NCBI RefSeq assembly: GCF_016756615.1
Contig: NZ_AP023262.1
Location: forward strand, 1,920,501 to 1,984,500
DNA from: Mesorhizobium sp. L-8-3
GTDB taxonomy: Bacteria > Pseudomonadota > Alphaproteobacteria > Rhizobiales > Rhizobiaceae
DNA: 64,000 nt
Direction: 5' to 3'
Shown here: piece by piece, positions 54,085 to 62,279 of the stretch
Position numbering within the stretch: the first letter of the stretch is position 1
Layout of the letters: each line of letters begins with the position of its first letter
The notes under the pieces: model-generated
Told to the model about the DNA's origin: nothing
The model's input: only the letters and a program-made list of their open reading frames with translations
Database searches by the model: none
Program-made: the position numbers and the translations under genes

Positions 54085-54519
54085 ATGACCGCGCGCCCGT
54101 GCCCTTCTGACTTCCTGCCGCTCTCCCCATCTTGGCGCCGTCGCATCGAGGCCACGATAGAGGTCTTGTTGTCCATACTGGACGAGGCGGACGGAGACGA
54201 GAACATCGAGCAGGACGAGGATAACGAGCCTTGGCTTGCTGGCGACTATGGCGGCTTCCAGGACCTGGAGCGGGACGATTCCGAAGACGAGCCGTCGCTA
54301 GGATGGTCCAGCGCCTTCAACCAGGCGCTACCCGATCGCTTCGGCCGCGTCGATATCGTGGACGGCGAGCAGGATGCCAGCGAGATGCCGGAGTGGGACC
54401 AAGCGGGATTGCGGATCTCGACGCCCTCGCCCTGTTCCCGGCTCCATCAGCCGCTCGGCGGCAAAGCCGATCATGCCGCGCAACAACATAATCGACTGCT
54501 TATTCGCGGTGCGACCTAA
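54085..54519 (+). CDS. Small acidic unknown protein
   Basis: 144 residues, N-terminal WRRRIEATIEVLLSILDEADGDENIEQDEDNEPWLAGDYGGFQDLERDDSEDEPSLGW in parts: a helix followed by a highly acidic stretch. It follows the previous stop by 2 bases. Such acidic segments are common in small phage and island proteins. Function unknown. Confidence 0.5.
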   Translation: MTARPCPSDFLPLSPSWRRRIEATIEVLLSILDEADGDENIEQDEDNEPWLAGDYGGFQDLERDDSEDEPSLGWSSAFNQALPDRFGRVDIVDGEQDASEMPEWDQAGLRISTPSPCSRLHQPLGGKADHAAQQHNRLLIRGAT

Positions 54520-54522
54520 CTG

Positions 54523-54693
54523 CTAGCGACGTGAAAGCTTTGCTAGAATCTGAGGGACCGCTTCTTTCAATTGCCCATGAGTGACCAGCTTAGAATCGAC
54601 AAGAGCCTTTACAGATTTTTGCAAGTCGGTAAGGGCACGTCTAAGCCTCGTTACCTCAGCTTCAAGTTGCGCAATCCGTTCTTCGTCAGACAT
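54523..54693 (-). CDS. Short coiled-coil protein
   Basis: 56 residues, MSDEERIAQLEAEVTRLRRALTDLQKSVKALVDSKLV in parts, predicted coiled coil for almost the whole length, with leucine heptads. An AGAGGG site lies upstream. The preceding in-frame start would add an extra seven residues. Function unknown. Confidence 0.55.
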   Translation of the reverse strand: MSDEERIAQLEAEVTRLRRALTDLQKSVKALVDSKLVTHGQLKEAVPQILAKLSRR

Positions 54694-54798
54694 AACCCAA
54701 GCCCTCTGTGCCACTGGGTAAGAAAGCTAAGCGAGTCGGTCGTGGGTTGTCAAATATACGATCGCCCTCAAAAGAGATCGAATCTTACCCGCATCTGC

Positions 54799-55533
54799 CT
54801 ATTCACACCCGTTCTTCGCAAAGCCCGCTTTCCATACCGTCAGGATGGCTTTGGCTTTGTCGACAGCTTGTCCTCCTAAGAACAGGGCCTTCGTACCATC
54901 CCATTCCTCAACGCGGTAAATGAAGTTGCTGTCAACGGTCACACTTCCAAAAAGGTCTGCCAGCAAGTCAGAGAGCACCATCGTCATGTTAACCGCGTCA
55001 TGGATTTCGCTTTCCAAGTCGTAGTACGCCGATCTCCAGCTCGCTCCCGATGCCGGTGCGTTGACCATCGACTCCAAAAGGGCCTCCATATGCTCGGGCT
55101 GCAGTTCTGAGCAGCAGCCGAAGTCTAAGAGATACGCGGCCTTCGCGACGCGGTCCGAGTCGGTCACTACGGGAAGGCTGCATAGAGCCATCAGCGCTTC
55201 CCGCTCAACGTGATCTGCCTTATCCCAAATCGCCTTATCCTTGCGCGTCGGTTCGCGACCGAGTTCCTTCGCATCAACGAGGATGCACTTGTCATTCAGA
55301 TCCCGCCTCGCCGCTGCATGCGTCTTCAGAACTTGGCGCAGTTCGATAGACAACATCGGATTATCGAGGTTGATTTTCGCCGGAGCCTCCTGTCGCTCAA
55401 CGGCCTCGCTCCCTTCCGCAAGCGACAAGGCGCCTTCAACATCACCAGCCCTAATCAATGCGGCCATGCTCTTGAGCGGACTTAGGGCAGTCGCTTGTTC
55501 ATCGGCAGTGATTCCAACGGTCTTCTTCAGCAT
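54799..55533 (-). CDS. Unknown island protein, helical
   Basis: 244 residues. Helical segments include KSMAALIRAGDVEGALSLAEGS and RQVLKTHAAARRDLNDKCILVDAKELGREPTRKDKAIWDKADHVEREAL, and a compact C-terminal part with RVEEWDGTKALFLGGQAVDKAKAIL. The ATG at 55533 has GAGGG 6 bases upstream; ATG 55539 is too close. No family recognised. Could be part of the island's cargo or an effector-immunity pair. Confidence 0.55.
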   Translation of the reverse strand: MLKKTVGITADEQATALSPLKSMAALIRAGDVEGALSLAEGSEAVERQEAPAKINLDNPMLSIELRQVLKTHAAARRDLNDKCILVDAKELGREPTRKDKAIWDKADHVEREALMALCSLPVVTDSDRVAKAAYLLDFGCCSELQPEHMEALLESMVNAPASGASWRSAYYDLESEIHDAVNMTMVLSDLLADLFGSVTVDSNFIYRVEEWDGTKALFLGGQAVDKAKAILTVWKAGFAKNGCE

Positions 55534-55836
55534 CGTCATCCCTCGGTCAAAACTGTTCCGAAGGGCGTAGGTCGCCGGCCGTAAACAACTCGGTACCGGT
55601 TCGCTGCGCATTTGAACTAGGGGCTGTGGGAATGGTGGACGATAGTGGGGAAAAACCACGCGCCACCCTTTTTCCTGATTTGCGCGCCCGGAACAGTCCC
55701 ACCCTCACTCAGATCCTGACGGTTTCGTCCGCTATTCGGATCGGCATCCTGAGAACTTCACGAGAATGGTCTTCGGTGGCCCTGGACGCTTTGCAGGAGG
55801 CGTTTCCGTGCCCCTAACGAAGACCGTATTTGCACG
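55534..55836. other. Island edge, intergenic
   Basis: About 300 bases between the last island gene and the iterons. A 63-residue plus-strand frame (55626-55817) shows no recognisable domain and no good ribosome site, so I do not call it. Confidence 0.4.
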
Positions 55837-55863
55837 CCGTGGCGACATGGTGGCGATATGGCG
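55837..55863 (+). repeat. GTGGCGAC iterons (right copy)
   Basis: Matches 34467-34493 at 25 of 27 bases. It lies 48 bases inside the right att. The two copies in the same direction at both island ends suggest recombination-arm sites. Confidence 0.6.
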
Positions 55864-55872
55864 CCAATAGCA

Positions 55873-55897
55873 AAAGGCCGCCGATCTGGCGGCCTTT
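55873..55897 (-). terminator. Terminator after tRNA-Gly, island-borne
   Basis: Stem AAAGGCCGCC (55873-55882) pairs with 55888-55897 around a 5-base loop. On the minus strand it ends with CCTTTTGC. It lies 28 bases after the tRNA 3' end, so the island provides a replacement terminator. Confidence 0.8.
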
Positions 55898-55910
55898 GCA
55901 AATACTTGAC

Positions 55911-55974
55911 TTCCTTGCGGAAACTGGAGCGGGCGAAGGGATTCGAACCCTCGACCCCAACCTTGGCAAGGTTG
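55911..55974 (-). repeat. Right attachment site (within tRNA-Gly)
   Basis: Same sequence as 34302-34365 except one base; the 56-bp core 55919-55974 is identical. It overlaps the 3' half of the intact tRNA-Gly gene. Integration leaves the tRNA whole. Confidence 0.95.
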
Positions 55975-55999
55975 TGCTCTACCCCTGAGCTACACCCGC
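55925..55999 (-). tRNA. tRNA-Gly (anticodon GCC)
   Basis: Minus-strand cloverleaf of 75 bases including encoded CCA: acceptor GCGGGTG pairing with CGCCCGC (one G-U), D-arm AGCTCAGGGGTAGAGCA, anticodon loop TTGCCAA with anticodon GCC, and T-loop GGTTCGAATCC. Discriminator base is T. Its 3' half is the island attachment site. The tRNA is intact after integration. Confidence 0.96.
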
Positions 56000-56027
56000 T
56001 CGCGCGGCGTCTCCGCCGCAAGCCGCG

Positions 56028-56058
56028 CCTATATGGCCGAAGAGCGCGGGGATTGCAA
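56028..56058 (-). promoter_or_regulatory. Candidate tRNA-Gly promoter
   Basis: Minus-strand TTGCAA (56053-56058) and TATAGG (56028-56033), spacer 19 bases, about 28 bases upstream of the tRNA 5' end. Plausible sigma-70-type; spacing is long. Confidence 0.4.
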
Positions 56059-56268
56059 CAGGGGTCCGTCATCTTTTTTCGAAGTGCCGTTTTTGGGGAA
56101 ATCGGCGGCTCGATGCCCCGTTTTGGTTCCAGTTTTCCGTGCCGTAGCGGCAGGCAGGGCTGACGCGCCTCGTGCCGTCGGGCGACATTGCCGCCAAAAC
56201 ATGAGGCGGGACTTGCGGCCGCGCCGCTTTTCGCCATAGACGGTTTTTCGAGCAAGCGGAGACCAGAC

Positions 56269-56766
56269 ATGCCGAAGACGCCGGCCGACCTTTTCGCCTT
56301 CCTCGACGGGCTTGGCATCGCGGTGAAGACGGTCAGCCATCCGCCGCTGTTCACGGTCGCCGATTCGCAGTCGCTGCGCGGCGAGATCCCGGGCGGCCAC
56401 ACCAAGAACCTCTTCCTGAAGGATAAGAAGGATAATTTCTTTCTCGTCACGGTCGAGGAGGACGCAACCGTCGACCTGAAGACGATCCATCAGGCGATCG
56501 GTGCCGCGAGCCGGGTCTCGTTCGGAAAGCCGGAAGCCCTGATGGACCTGCTTGGCGTGATCCCGGGCGCCGTCACCGCCTTCGGCGCGATCAACGATAC
56601 CGGGGGCAAGGTGAGGGTGGTGATCGACGAACCCTTGCTCGCGCACGGCATCGTCAATGCCCATCCGCTGACCAATGAGGCGACGACGTCGATCGCGGCC
56701 GACGACCTGCTCAGATTTCTGAATGCGACGGGCCACGAAGCTGTTATCTTGAAAGTTTCCCAGTGA
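56269..56766 (+). CDS. ProX/YbaK-family tRNA-editing deacylase
   Basis: 165 residues, YbaK/ProRS-associated domain. Visible: HPPLFTVADSQSLRGEIPGGHTKNLFLKDKKDNFFLVTVEEDATVDLK in parts, with the conserved Lys in GGHTKNLFLKD and GVIPGAVTAFGAINDTGG. ProX proteins hydrolyse Ala-tRNA(Pro), correcting mischarging in trans. AGCGGAGACC upstream of the ATG. Its start lies 270 bases from the tRNA-Gly and is divergent from it. Confidence 0.88.
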   Translation: MPKTPADLFAFLDGLGIAVKTVSHPPLFTVADSQSLRGEIPGGHTKNLFLKDKKDNFFLVTVEEDATVDLKTIHQAIGAASRVSFGKPEALMDLLGVIPGAVTAFGAINDTGGKVRVVIDEPLLAHGIVNAHPLTNEATTSIAADDLLRFLNATGHEAVILKVSQ

Positions 56767-56830
56767 TCGCCACATGGAGCCGCAAGGCGCCTGACGGCGC
56801 AGGGAAATCCGACCGGCCGAGAGGATGACG

Positions 56831-57802
56831 ATGGACGACAAGAACAATCCCTATGCAGGAAATGGCGGCGGCTACGCCACCAACGTGCAGTTCGGCACTC
56901 CGCAGGGTAACGGGCCCGCAGGCGCGGACAAGACGCTGATCAAGGACACGACCACGGCCAACTTCAGTGCCGACGTGATCCAGGAATCGCGCAAACAGCC
57001 GGTGCTGGTCGATTTCTGGGCGCCGTGGTGCGGCCCCTGCAAGCAACTGACCCCGGTCCTGGAGAAGGCGGTTCAGGCCGCCGGAGGTCGCGTCAAGCTG
57101 GTCAAGATGAATATCGACGACCATCCGGCCATCCCCGGGCAACTGGGCATCCAGTCGATCCCGGCCGTCATCGCATTCAAGAACGGCCAGCCGGTCGACG
57201 GCTTCATGGGCGCGGTCCCCGAGAGCCAGGTGAAGGAATTCATCCAGCGCGTCGGCGGCAAGGGCGAAGCCGAGACGGGTATCGCCGAGGCGCTCGCTGC
57301 AGCCACCGAGGCGCGGGCCGCCGGCGACGCCCGGACCGCGGCCGACATCTATTCGGCGCTGGTCGAGCAGTTCCCCGACAATGTCGAGGCGCTGGCGGGT
57401 CTGGCCGAACTGGTATTGGAGAGCGGGGACGCCCAGGGGGCGCTGTCATTGCTCGACGGCGCGCCGGCCGAGAAGAAGGATGCTCCGGCACTCGCCGCCA
57501 TCCGCACCAGGATCGCGCTCGCGGAACAAGCCGCCTCACTCGGCAACGCCGCGGAGTTCGAGAGCCGGCTTGCCGCAAACCCCAAGGACCATCAGGCCCG
57601 CTTCGACCTCGCCATGATCCAGAATGCCGAGGGCAAGCGCATGGAGGCGGCCGACAACCTGCTCGCCATCGTCAAGGCCGACCGGAGCTGGCAGGATGAC
57701 GGCGCCAGGGCACAGCTCGTGAAGTTCTTCGAGGCGTGGGGGCCGACGGACGAAGCAACCCTCGCGGCCCGGCGCAAGCTGTCGTCGGTGCTGTTTTCGT
57801 AA
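56831..57802 (+). CDS. TPR-thioredoxin (CnoX/YbbN-like)
   Basis: 323 residues. Thioredoxin domain (about 45-145) with active site WAPWCGPCKQL; WCGPC retained, unlike E. coli YbbN, which has lost it. A TPR region (about 165-320) includes ADIYSALVEQFPDNVEALAGLAELVLESGDAQGALSLL and the C-terminal AADNLLAIVKADRSWQDDGARAQLVKFFEAWG. CnoX proteins guard chaperone clients against oxidation. GAGG is 6 bases before ATG 56831; ATG 56825 is too near. Confidence 0.9.
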   Translation: MDDKNNPYAGNGGGYATNVQFGTPQGNGPAGADKTLIKDTTTANFSADVIQESRKQPVLVDFWAPWCGPCKQLTPVLEKAVQAAGGRVKLVKMNIDDHPAIPGQLGIQSIPAVIAFKNGQPVDGFMGAVPESQVKEFIQRVGGKGEAETGIAEALAAATEARAAGDARTAADIYSALVEQFPDNVEALAGLAELVLESGDAQGALSLLDGAPAEKKDAPALAAIRTRIALAEQAASLGNAAEFESRLAANPKDHQARFDLAMIQNAEGKRMEAADNLLAIVKADRSWQDDGARAQLVKFFEAWGPTDEATLAARRKLSSVLFS

Positions 57803-57888
57803 GAAGGAACGGCTTGCGCTTCCCGTGCGGCTCGACTTCGGGCCGGCAAGCGCCAGATAGGGACTGTTGACACGGAAAGGCGATCGCC

Positions 57889-58560
57889 GTGCAGGCGGGA
57901 AATGCTTATTACCGGCGGGGCAAGGACCTGCCTGCCACAATACCGGTGTTCCCGCTGGCGGCGGCACTGCTGCTTCCTGGCGGGCGCATGCCCCTCAACA
58001 TCTTCGAGCCGCGCTATCTGCAGATGATCGACGAGGCGATCGGCGGCCAGCGGATCATCGGCATGATCCAGCCGAGCCTCGACGGCCGGCTGCGCGGCGA
58101 CGGGGAACCGGAGCTGTGTCAGGTCGGTTGTCTGGGCCGGATCACGTCGCTCTCCGAGACCGGCGACGGCCGCTATCTGATCGCGCTGCAGGGCGTATGC
58201 CGCTTCCGTGTCACCGAGGAAATAACGGTCAGGACTCCCTTCCGGCAGTGCCGGATCACGCCCTTCGCCGGCGATCTCGACGAGGAGAGCGGCGCCAGGG
58301 AGGTCAACCGTCCGGCCCTGCTCAAGGCGTTTCGTTCCTATCTCGAAGCCAATGGCCTCGACGCCGACTGGGAAAGCGTCAGCCGCGCCGACAATGCGAT
58401 GCTGGTCAATGCGCTCTCCATGATGGCGCCTTACGGGCCGGCCGAGAAGCAGGCGCTTCTGGAATCGCCCGACCTGAAGACGCGGGCCGACACGCTGATC
58501 GCGATCACCGAGATGGCGCTGGCCCGCGAGCAGGACGATTTCGGCTCGAGCCTGCAGTGA
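57889..58560 (+). CDS. Lon-substrate-binding-domain protein
   Basis: 223 residues with only the N-terminal LON domain, no ATPase or protease. [43 protein letters not shown] in parts is the LON fold signature (FPL...LPGxxLPLxIFEPRYxxM). A GTG start with GGAAAGG 8 bases upstream. Found in alphaproteobacteria as a standalone gene, often after thioredoxin-TPR genes; its role is not defined. Confidence 0.92.
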   Translation: MQAGNAYYRRGKDLPATIPVFPLAAALLLPGGRMPLNIFEPRYLQMIDEAIGGQRIIGMIQPSLDGRLRGDGEPELCQVGCLGRITSLSETGDGRYLIALQGVCRFRVTEEITVRTPFRQCRITPFAGDLDEESGAREVNRPALLKAFRSYLEANGLDADWESVSRADNAMLVNALSMMAPYGPAEKQALLESPDLKTRADTLIAITEMALAREQDDFGSSLQ

Positions 58561-58567
58561 GGGCGGC

Positions 58568-58762
58568 ATGGTCAAGGACGAGCGCAGCGTTGCCATCGAC
58601 ACCAAGCTGCTCGAGCTTCTGGCCTGCCCGCTGACCAAAGGCCCGCTGACCTGGGTTCCCGAAAGCTGCGAGCTCATATCGAAGGCTGCGGGGCTCGCTT
58701 ATCCCGTGCGCGACGGCATTCCGGTGATGCTGCCGTCGGAGGCGCGGCAGATAGAAGAGTGA
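58568..58762 (+). CDS. Trm112-family protein
   Basis: 64 residues, [47 protein letters not shown] in parts: the Trm112 pattern CPxTKGxL...[12 protein letters not shown]. Metal Cys residues of eukaryotic Trm112 are partly lost, as in most bacterial members. It follows the LON-domain gene by 7 bases. Its stop codon lies in the ATTCACC array. Confidence 0.9.
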   Translation: MVKDERSVAIDTKLLELLACPLTKGPLTWVPESCELISKAAGLAYPVRDGIPVMLPSEARQIEE

Positions 58763-58923
58763 ATGGTGAATGGTAAAATGGTGAATGGTTAAGAAGTTGA
58801 CGGACCGGCGCGCACCGCGTTCGTTATTCACCATTCACCATTCACCATTCACCATTCACCATTCACCATTCACCATTCACCATTCACCATTCACCATTCA
58901 CCATTCACCATTCACCATTCACC
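58759..58923. repeat. Inverted ATTCACC heptamer arrays (locus 2)
   Basis: Left arm (58759-58790) has inverse GGTGAAT units. Right arm (58826-58923) has 14 exact ATTCACC units. Spacer about 35 bases. Lies between the convergent Trm112 and dnaE2 genes, with the Trm112 stop inside the left arm. Same design as locus 1. Confidence 0.92.
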
Positions 58924-58928
58924 ATCTT

Positions 58929-61900
58929 CTACTGAAAATTCCGCCCCTTCGGCATGACCTGACCCGGGGCGCGGGCGAGATCCTCGTAGTCGTCGACCAC
59001 CGAGGGCGGTTTCGCGGGAAGCCGGACGACATTCGCTCCACCTGATGTTCCGGTTGGACCATCACTCTCCCTTGCTTTGCGCTGGTCGGCGAGCCCGCGC
59101 AGGAAGCGCGCCTGTTCGGAAAGCTCGCCCAGCCAATGGGTCAGGTCTCCGATTCTGTCGGCGACGATGTGGATGACGCCGGATTCCGACTGCAGCCGCC
59201 CGTCGACGCGGATGAAACGCCCACCCATCACCGCTGGACGGTAGCGGTCGAAGATCCTGGGCCAGATGATGACATTGGCCACGGCCTGCTCGTCCTCCAG
59301 CGTGAGGAAGATCGCATTGCCGTTGCCCGGCCGCTGCCGCACCAGGACGAGGCCGGCGACCGAGACGCGCCGGCCGTCGCGCACCAGGGACAATCGGCCG
59401 TGCGGGGTGACGCCGGCGCGGTCGAGCCTTGTGCGCAGGAAGGAAACGGGATGCGCCTTGAGCGACAGGCCCAGCGCTTCATAATCATGGATCACATGCT
59501 GGCCAAGCGGCATGGCCGGCAGCGCCGTCTTCGGCTCGTTGTCGGCCAGCCGCAGTTCCGGCCGGTCGAAGAGCGGCAGGCGCTGGGCGGCGTTCCTGGC
59601 GTCGAGCGCCCGGACCGCCCAGAGCGCGGCGCGCCGGTCGAGGCCGAGCGAGCGGAAGGCGTCGGCCTCGGCCAGCCGTCCGATCTCGCCCATGTCGAGC
59701 CCCGAACGCAGCCAGACGTCGTGCACGGAATGATAACCGTCGCCGCGGCGGGCGACGAATTCGATCATGCGTTCCTCGGACAGGCCCTTGATCTGGCGGA
59801 AGCCGAGCCTGACGGCATGGTTGCTGCGGATGACGCCGCGCATCTCGTCATGGCGCGGCGCGACCCGCGACGGATCGAAGGTGAAGGCTTCGAGCGTGCA
59901 GTCCCAATCGGAAAGATTGACGTCGGCCGGCCGGATGTCGACGCCGTGGTCGGCCGCGTCCCGCACAAGCTGCGCCGGCCTGTAGAAGCCCATCGGCTGC
60001 GAGTTCAGGATCGCGGCGCAGAAGACGTCGGGATAGAAGGTCTTGAGCCAGCAGGAGGCATAGACCAGCAGCGCGAAGGCCGCGGCATGGCTTTCCGGGA
60101 AGCCGTATTCGCCGAAGCCCTCGATCTGCTTGAAGCAGCGCTCGGCGAAATCCCGCTCGTAGCCCTTCCTGACCATGCCGTCGATCATGCGCTGCTTGTA
60201 ATTGCCGATCGTGCCGGTGCGCTTGAAGGTCGCCATGGCGCGGCGCAGCTGGTCGGCCTCGTCGGGCGCGAAGCCGCCGGCCACGATGGCGATCTTCATG
60301 GCCTGTTCCTGGAAGAGGGGCACGCCGAGGGTTCTTCCGAGAATCTCCCTCAGCTCTTCCTTGGGATATTCGGCCTCTTCCTTCTTTTGGCGCCGGCGCA
60401 GATAGGGATGGACCATGTCGCCCTGGATCGGGCCGGGGCGCACGATCGCCACCTCGATGACCAGATCGTAGAATTCGCGGGGCCTGAGCCGCGGCAGCAT
60501 GCTCATCTGGGCGCGCGATTCGATCTGGAAGACGCCGAGCGTGTCGGCCCGGCAGATCATGTCGTAGACGCGCTCGTCCTCCGCCGGGATCGTGGCCAGC
60601 TCCAGCCGCCTGTCATGGGGATCGCGCTCGTCGTAATGCGCTTCCAGGAGATCGAGCGCCCGCCGCAGGCAGGAGAGCATGCCGAGCGCGAGCACGTCGA
60701 CCTTCAGGATCTTCACCGCATCGAGGTCGTCCTTGTCCCATTCGACCATCATGCGTTCTTCCATCGCCGTCTTGACGATGGGTACGATCTCGTCGAGCCG
60801 GTCCCTGGTGATGACGAAACCGCCGACATGCTGGGAGAGATGGCGCGGAAAGCCGAGGATCTCGTTCGCCCGGGCGATCACATGCCGCGTCACGGGATCG
60901 GCCTCGGCCAAGCCGGCCGCCCGGGTCTCCCTCCCGCCGAGCTCGGAGGACGACCAGCCCCAGATCGATCCGGAGAGCGCGCTCATGACGTCCTCGGAGA
61001 GGCCCATCGCCTTGGCGACCTCGCGCAATGCCGAACGGCCGCGATAGGTGACGACCGAGGCGGCAAGTGCGGTACGCTTGCTGCTGTATTTCTCGTAGAT
61101 ATAGGCGATCACCTCGTCGCGGCGCTCATGCTCGAAATCGACGTCGATGTCGGGCGGCTCGCCGCGTTTTTCGGAGATGAAGCGCTCGAACAGGCAGTCG
61201 ATGATATCGGGACCCACCTCGGTGATGCCGATGCAGAAGCAGATCACCGAATTGGCGGCCGAACCGCGCCCCTGGCAGAGGATCTTCTTCCTCCGCGCGA
61301 AGCTGACGATATCGTGGACGGTGAGGAAATAGCGCGCATAGTTCAGCCTCTCGACGATGCCGAGCTCGTGCCGGATCAGTTCCTCCACCTTCTTCGGAAC
61401 ACCGTCCGGATAGCGGTTCTTCGCGCCCTCCCAGGTCAGCCTTTCCAGCTCGGCCTGCGGTTCCAGGCCGGATTCGGTCGGCTCGTCGGGATAGTTGTAT
61501 TCGAGCTGCTGGAGGGAGAACCTCAGCGTTCCGGCGAAACGCAGCGTCTCGGCCAGCGCCTCGGGGTGGCGGCGAAAGAGCCGCGCCATTTCGGCCGGGC
61601 CCTTCAGGTGACGTTCGGCATTGGCCATGAGGTCGAAACCCGCCTCGGCCACCGGCACGTTGAGCCGGATCGCGGTCAGCACGTCCTGCAGGGGACGACG
61701 CTCCGGCGCATGATAGAGCACGTCGTTGACCGCCATCAGGGGCAGGCCGCAGGCCGCCGCGATCGCGGCCGCCTGTTCCAGCCTGAAGCGGTCATTGCCC
61801 GAATAATCCGGCGAGACGGCCAGCCACAAGGCTTCGCCGAAGCGCTCCTTCAATTGGCGGAGGAAGGCGTCCTGCTCTTCCCCATGGGCGGCGAGATCGG

Positions 61901-62279
61901 GCAGTGCGGCGAGCGACAGGCCCTCACCCCATTCAAGGAGATCGTCGCGGCGCAGATCCGGATTGCCTTTCTCGCCCCGCATATTGGCTTCGGTCAGCAT
62001 GCGGCACAGCCGGCCCCAGCCCGCGCGGTCCCGGGGATAGGCGAGGATGTCGGGCGTGCCGTCGGAAAACACCAGGCGGCAGCCGGGATGATAGGGAAAA
62101 CCGTCCACCTTGGCCTGCTGCCAGGCGCGCACCACGCCCGCCACGGTGTTGCGGTCGGCGAGCCCGATCGCCGAAAAGCCGAGACGCTGCGCCGAGACGA
62201 GCAACTCCTCCGGCCGCGACGCGCCACGCAGGAAGGAGAAATTCGATTGCACGGCGAATTCGGCATAGGGCGCGTTCAT
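58929..62279 (-). CDS. dnaE2: Error-prone DNA polymerase III alpha (DnaE2/ImuC)
   Basis: 1116 residues. PHP domain at N-terminus, polymerase domain with CQGRGSAANSVICFCIGITEVGP and PPDIDVDFEHERRDEVIAYIYEKY containing the catalytic Asp residues, and a C-terminal OB domain (VSVAGLVLVRQRPGNGNAIFLTLEDE). ImuC is the mutagenic translesion polymerase of the SOS-induced ImuA/ImuB/ImuC mutasome. Starts in an ATGA overlap with imuB. Its stop lies beside the ATTCACC array. Confidence 0.96.
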   Translation of the reverse strand: MNAPYAEFAVQSNFSFLRGASRPEELLVSAQRLGFSAIGLADRNTVAGVVRAWQQAKVDGFPYHPGCRLVFSDGTPDILAYPRDRAGWGRLCRMLTEANMRGEKGNPDLRRDDLLEWGEGLSLAALPDLAAHGEEQDAFLRQLKERFGEALWLAVSPDYSGNDRFRLEQAAAIAAACGLPLMAVNDVLYHAPERRPLQDVLTAIRLNVPVAEAGFDLMANAERHLKGPAEMARLFRRHPEALAETLRFAGTLRFSLQQLEYNYPDEPTESGLEPQAELERLTWEGAKNRYPDGVPKKVEELIRHELGIVERLNYARYFLTVHDIVSFARRKKILCQGRGSAANSVICFCIGITEVGPDIIDCLFERFISEKRGEPPDIDVDFEHERRDEVIAYIYEKYSSKRTALAASVVTYRGRSALREVAKAMGLSEDVMSALSGSIWGWSSSELGGRETRAAGLAEADPVTRHVIARANEILGFPRHLSQHVGGFVITRDRLDEIVPIVKTAMEERMMVEWDKDDLDAVKILKVDVLALGMLSCLRRALDLLEAHYDERDPHDRRLELATIPAEDERVYDMICRADTLGVFQIESRAQMSMLPRLRPREFYDLVIEVAIVRPGPIQGDMVHPYLRRRQKKEEAEYPKEELREILGRTLGVPLFQEQAMKIAIVAGGFAPDEADQLRRAMATFKRTGTIGNYKQRMIDGMVRKGYERDFAERCFKQIEGFGEYGFPESHAAAFALLVYASCWLKTFYPDVFCAAILNSQPMGFYRPAQLVRDAADHGVDIRPADVNLSDWDCTLEAFTFDPSRVAPRHDEMRGVIRSNHAVRLGFRQIKGLSEERMIEFVARRGDGYHSVHDVWLRSGLDMGEIGRLAEADAFRSLGLDRRAALWAVRALDARNAAQRLPLFDRPELRLADNEPKTALPAMPLGQHVIHDYEALGLSLKAHPVSFLRTRLDRAGVTPHGRLSLVRDGRRVSVAGLVLVRQRPGNGNAIFLTLEDEQAVANVIIWPRIFDRYRPAVMGGRFIRVDGRLQSESGVIHIVADRIGDLTHWLGELSEQARFLRGLADQRKARESDGPTGTSGGANVVRLPAKPPSVVDDYEDLARAPGQVMPKGRNFQ

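Larger units (their letters stand above)
34302..55974. mobile_element. Integrative island / phage remnant in tRNA-Gly
   Basis: Bounded by a 56-bp identical direct repeat (34310-34365 and 55919-55974; 64 bp with one mismatch when extended left). The right copy is inside the intact tRNA-Gly gene; the left copy is a 3' tRNA fragment beside a tyrosine integrase. Contents include AlpA-like and Xre regulators, a replication-initiator-like protein, S74 tail fibres and large putative virion proteins. I find no terminase, portal or capsid gene, so it is probably a remnant or phage satellite. Confidence 0.9.

Noticed and set aside
55626..55817. 63-residue plus-strand frame near the island edge
   Set aside because: No domain, weak start; lies in a gap next to iterons.
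58826..58923. Possible CRISPR array
   Set aside because: The repeat unit is 7 bp in direct tandem with no spacers.
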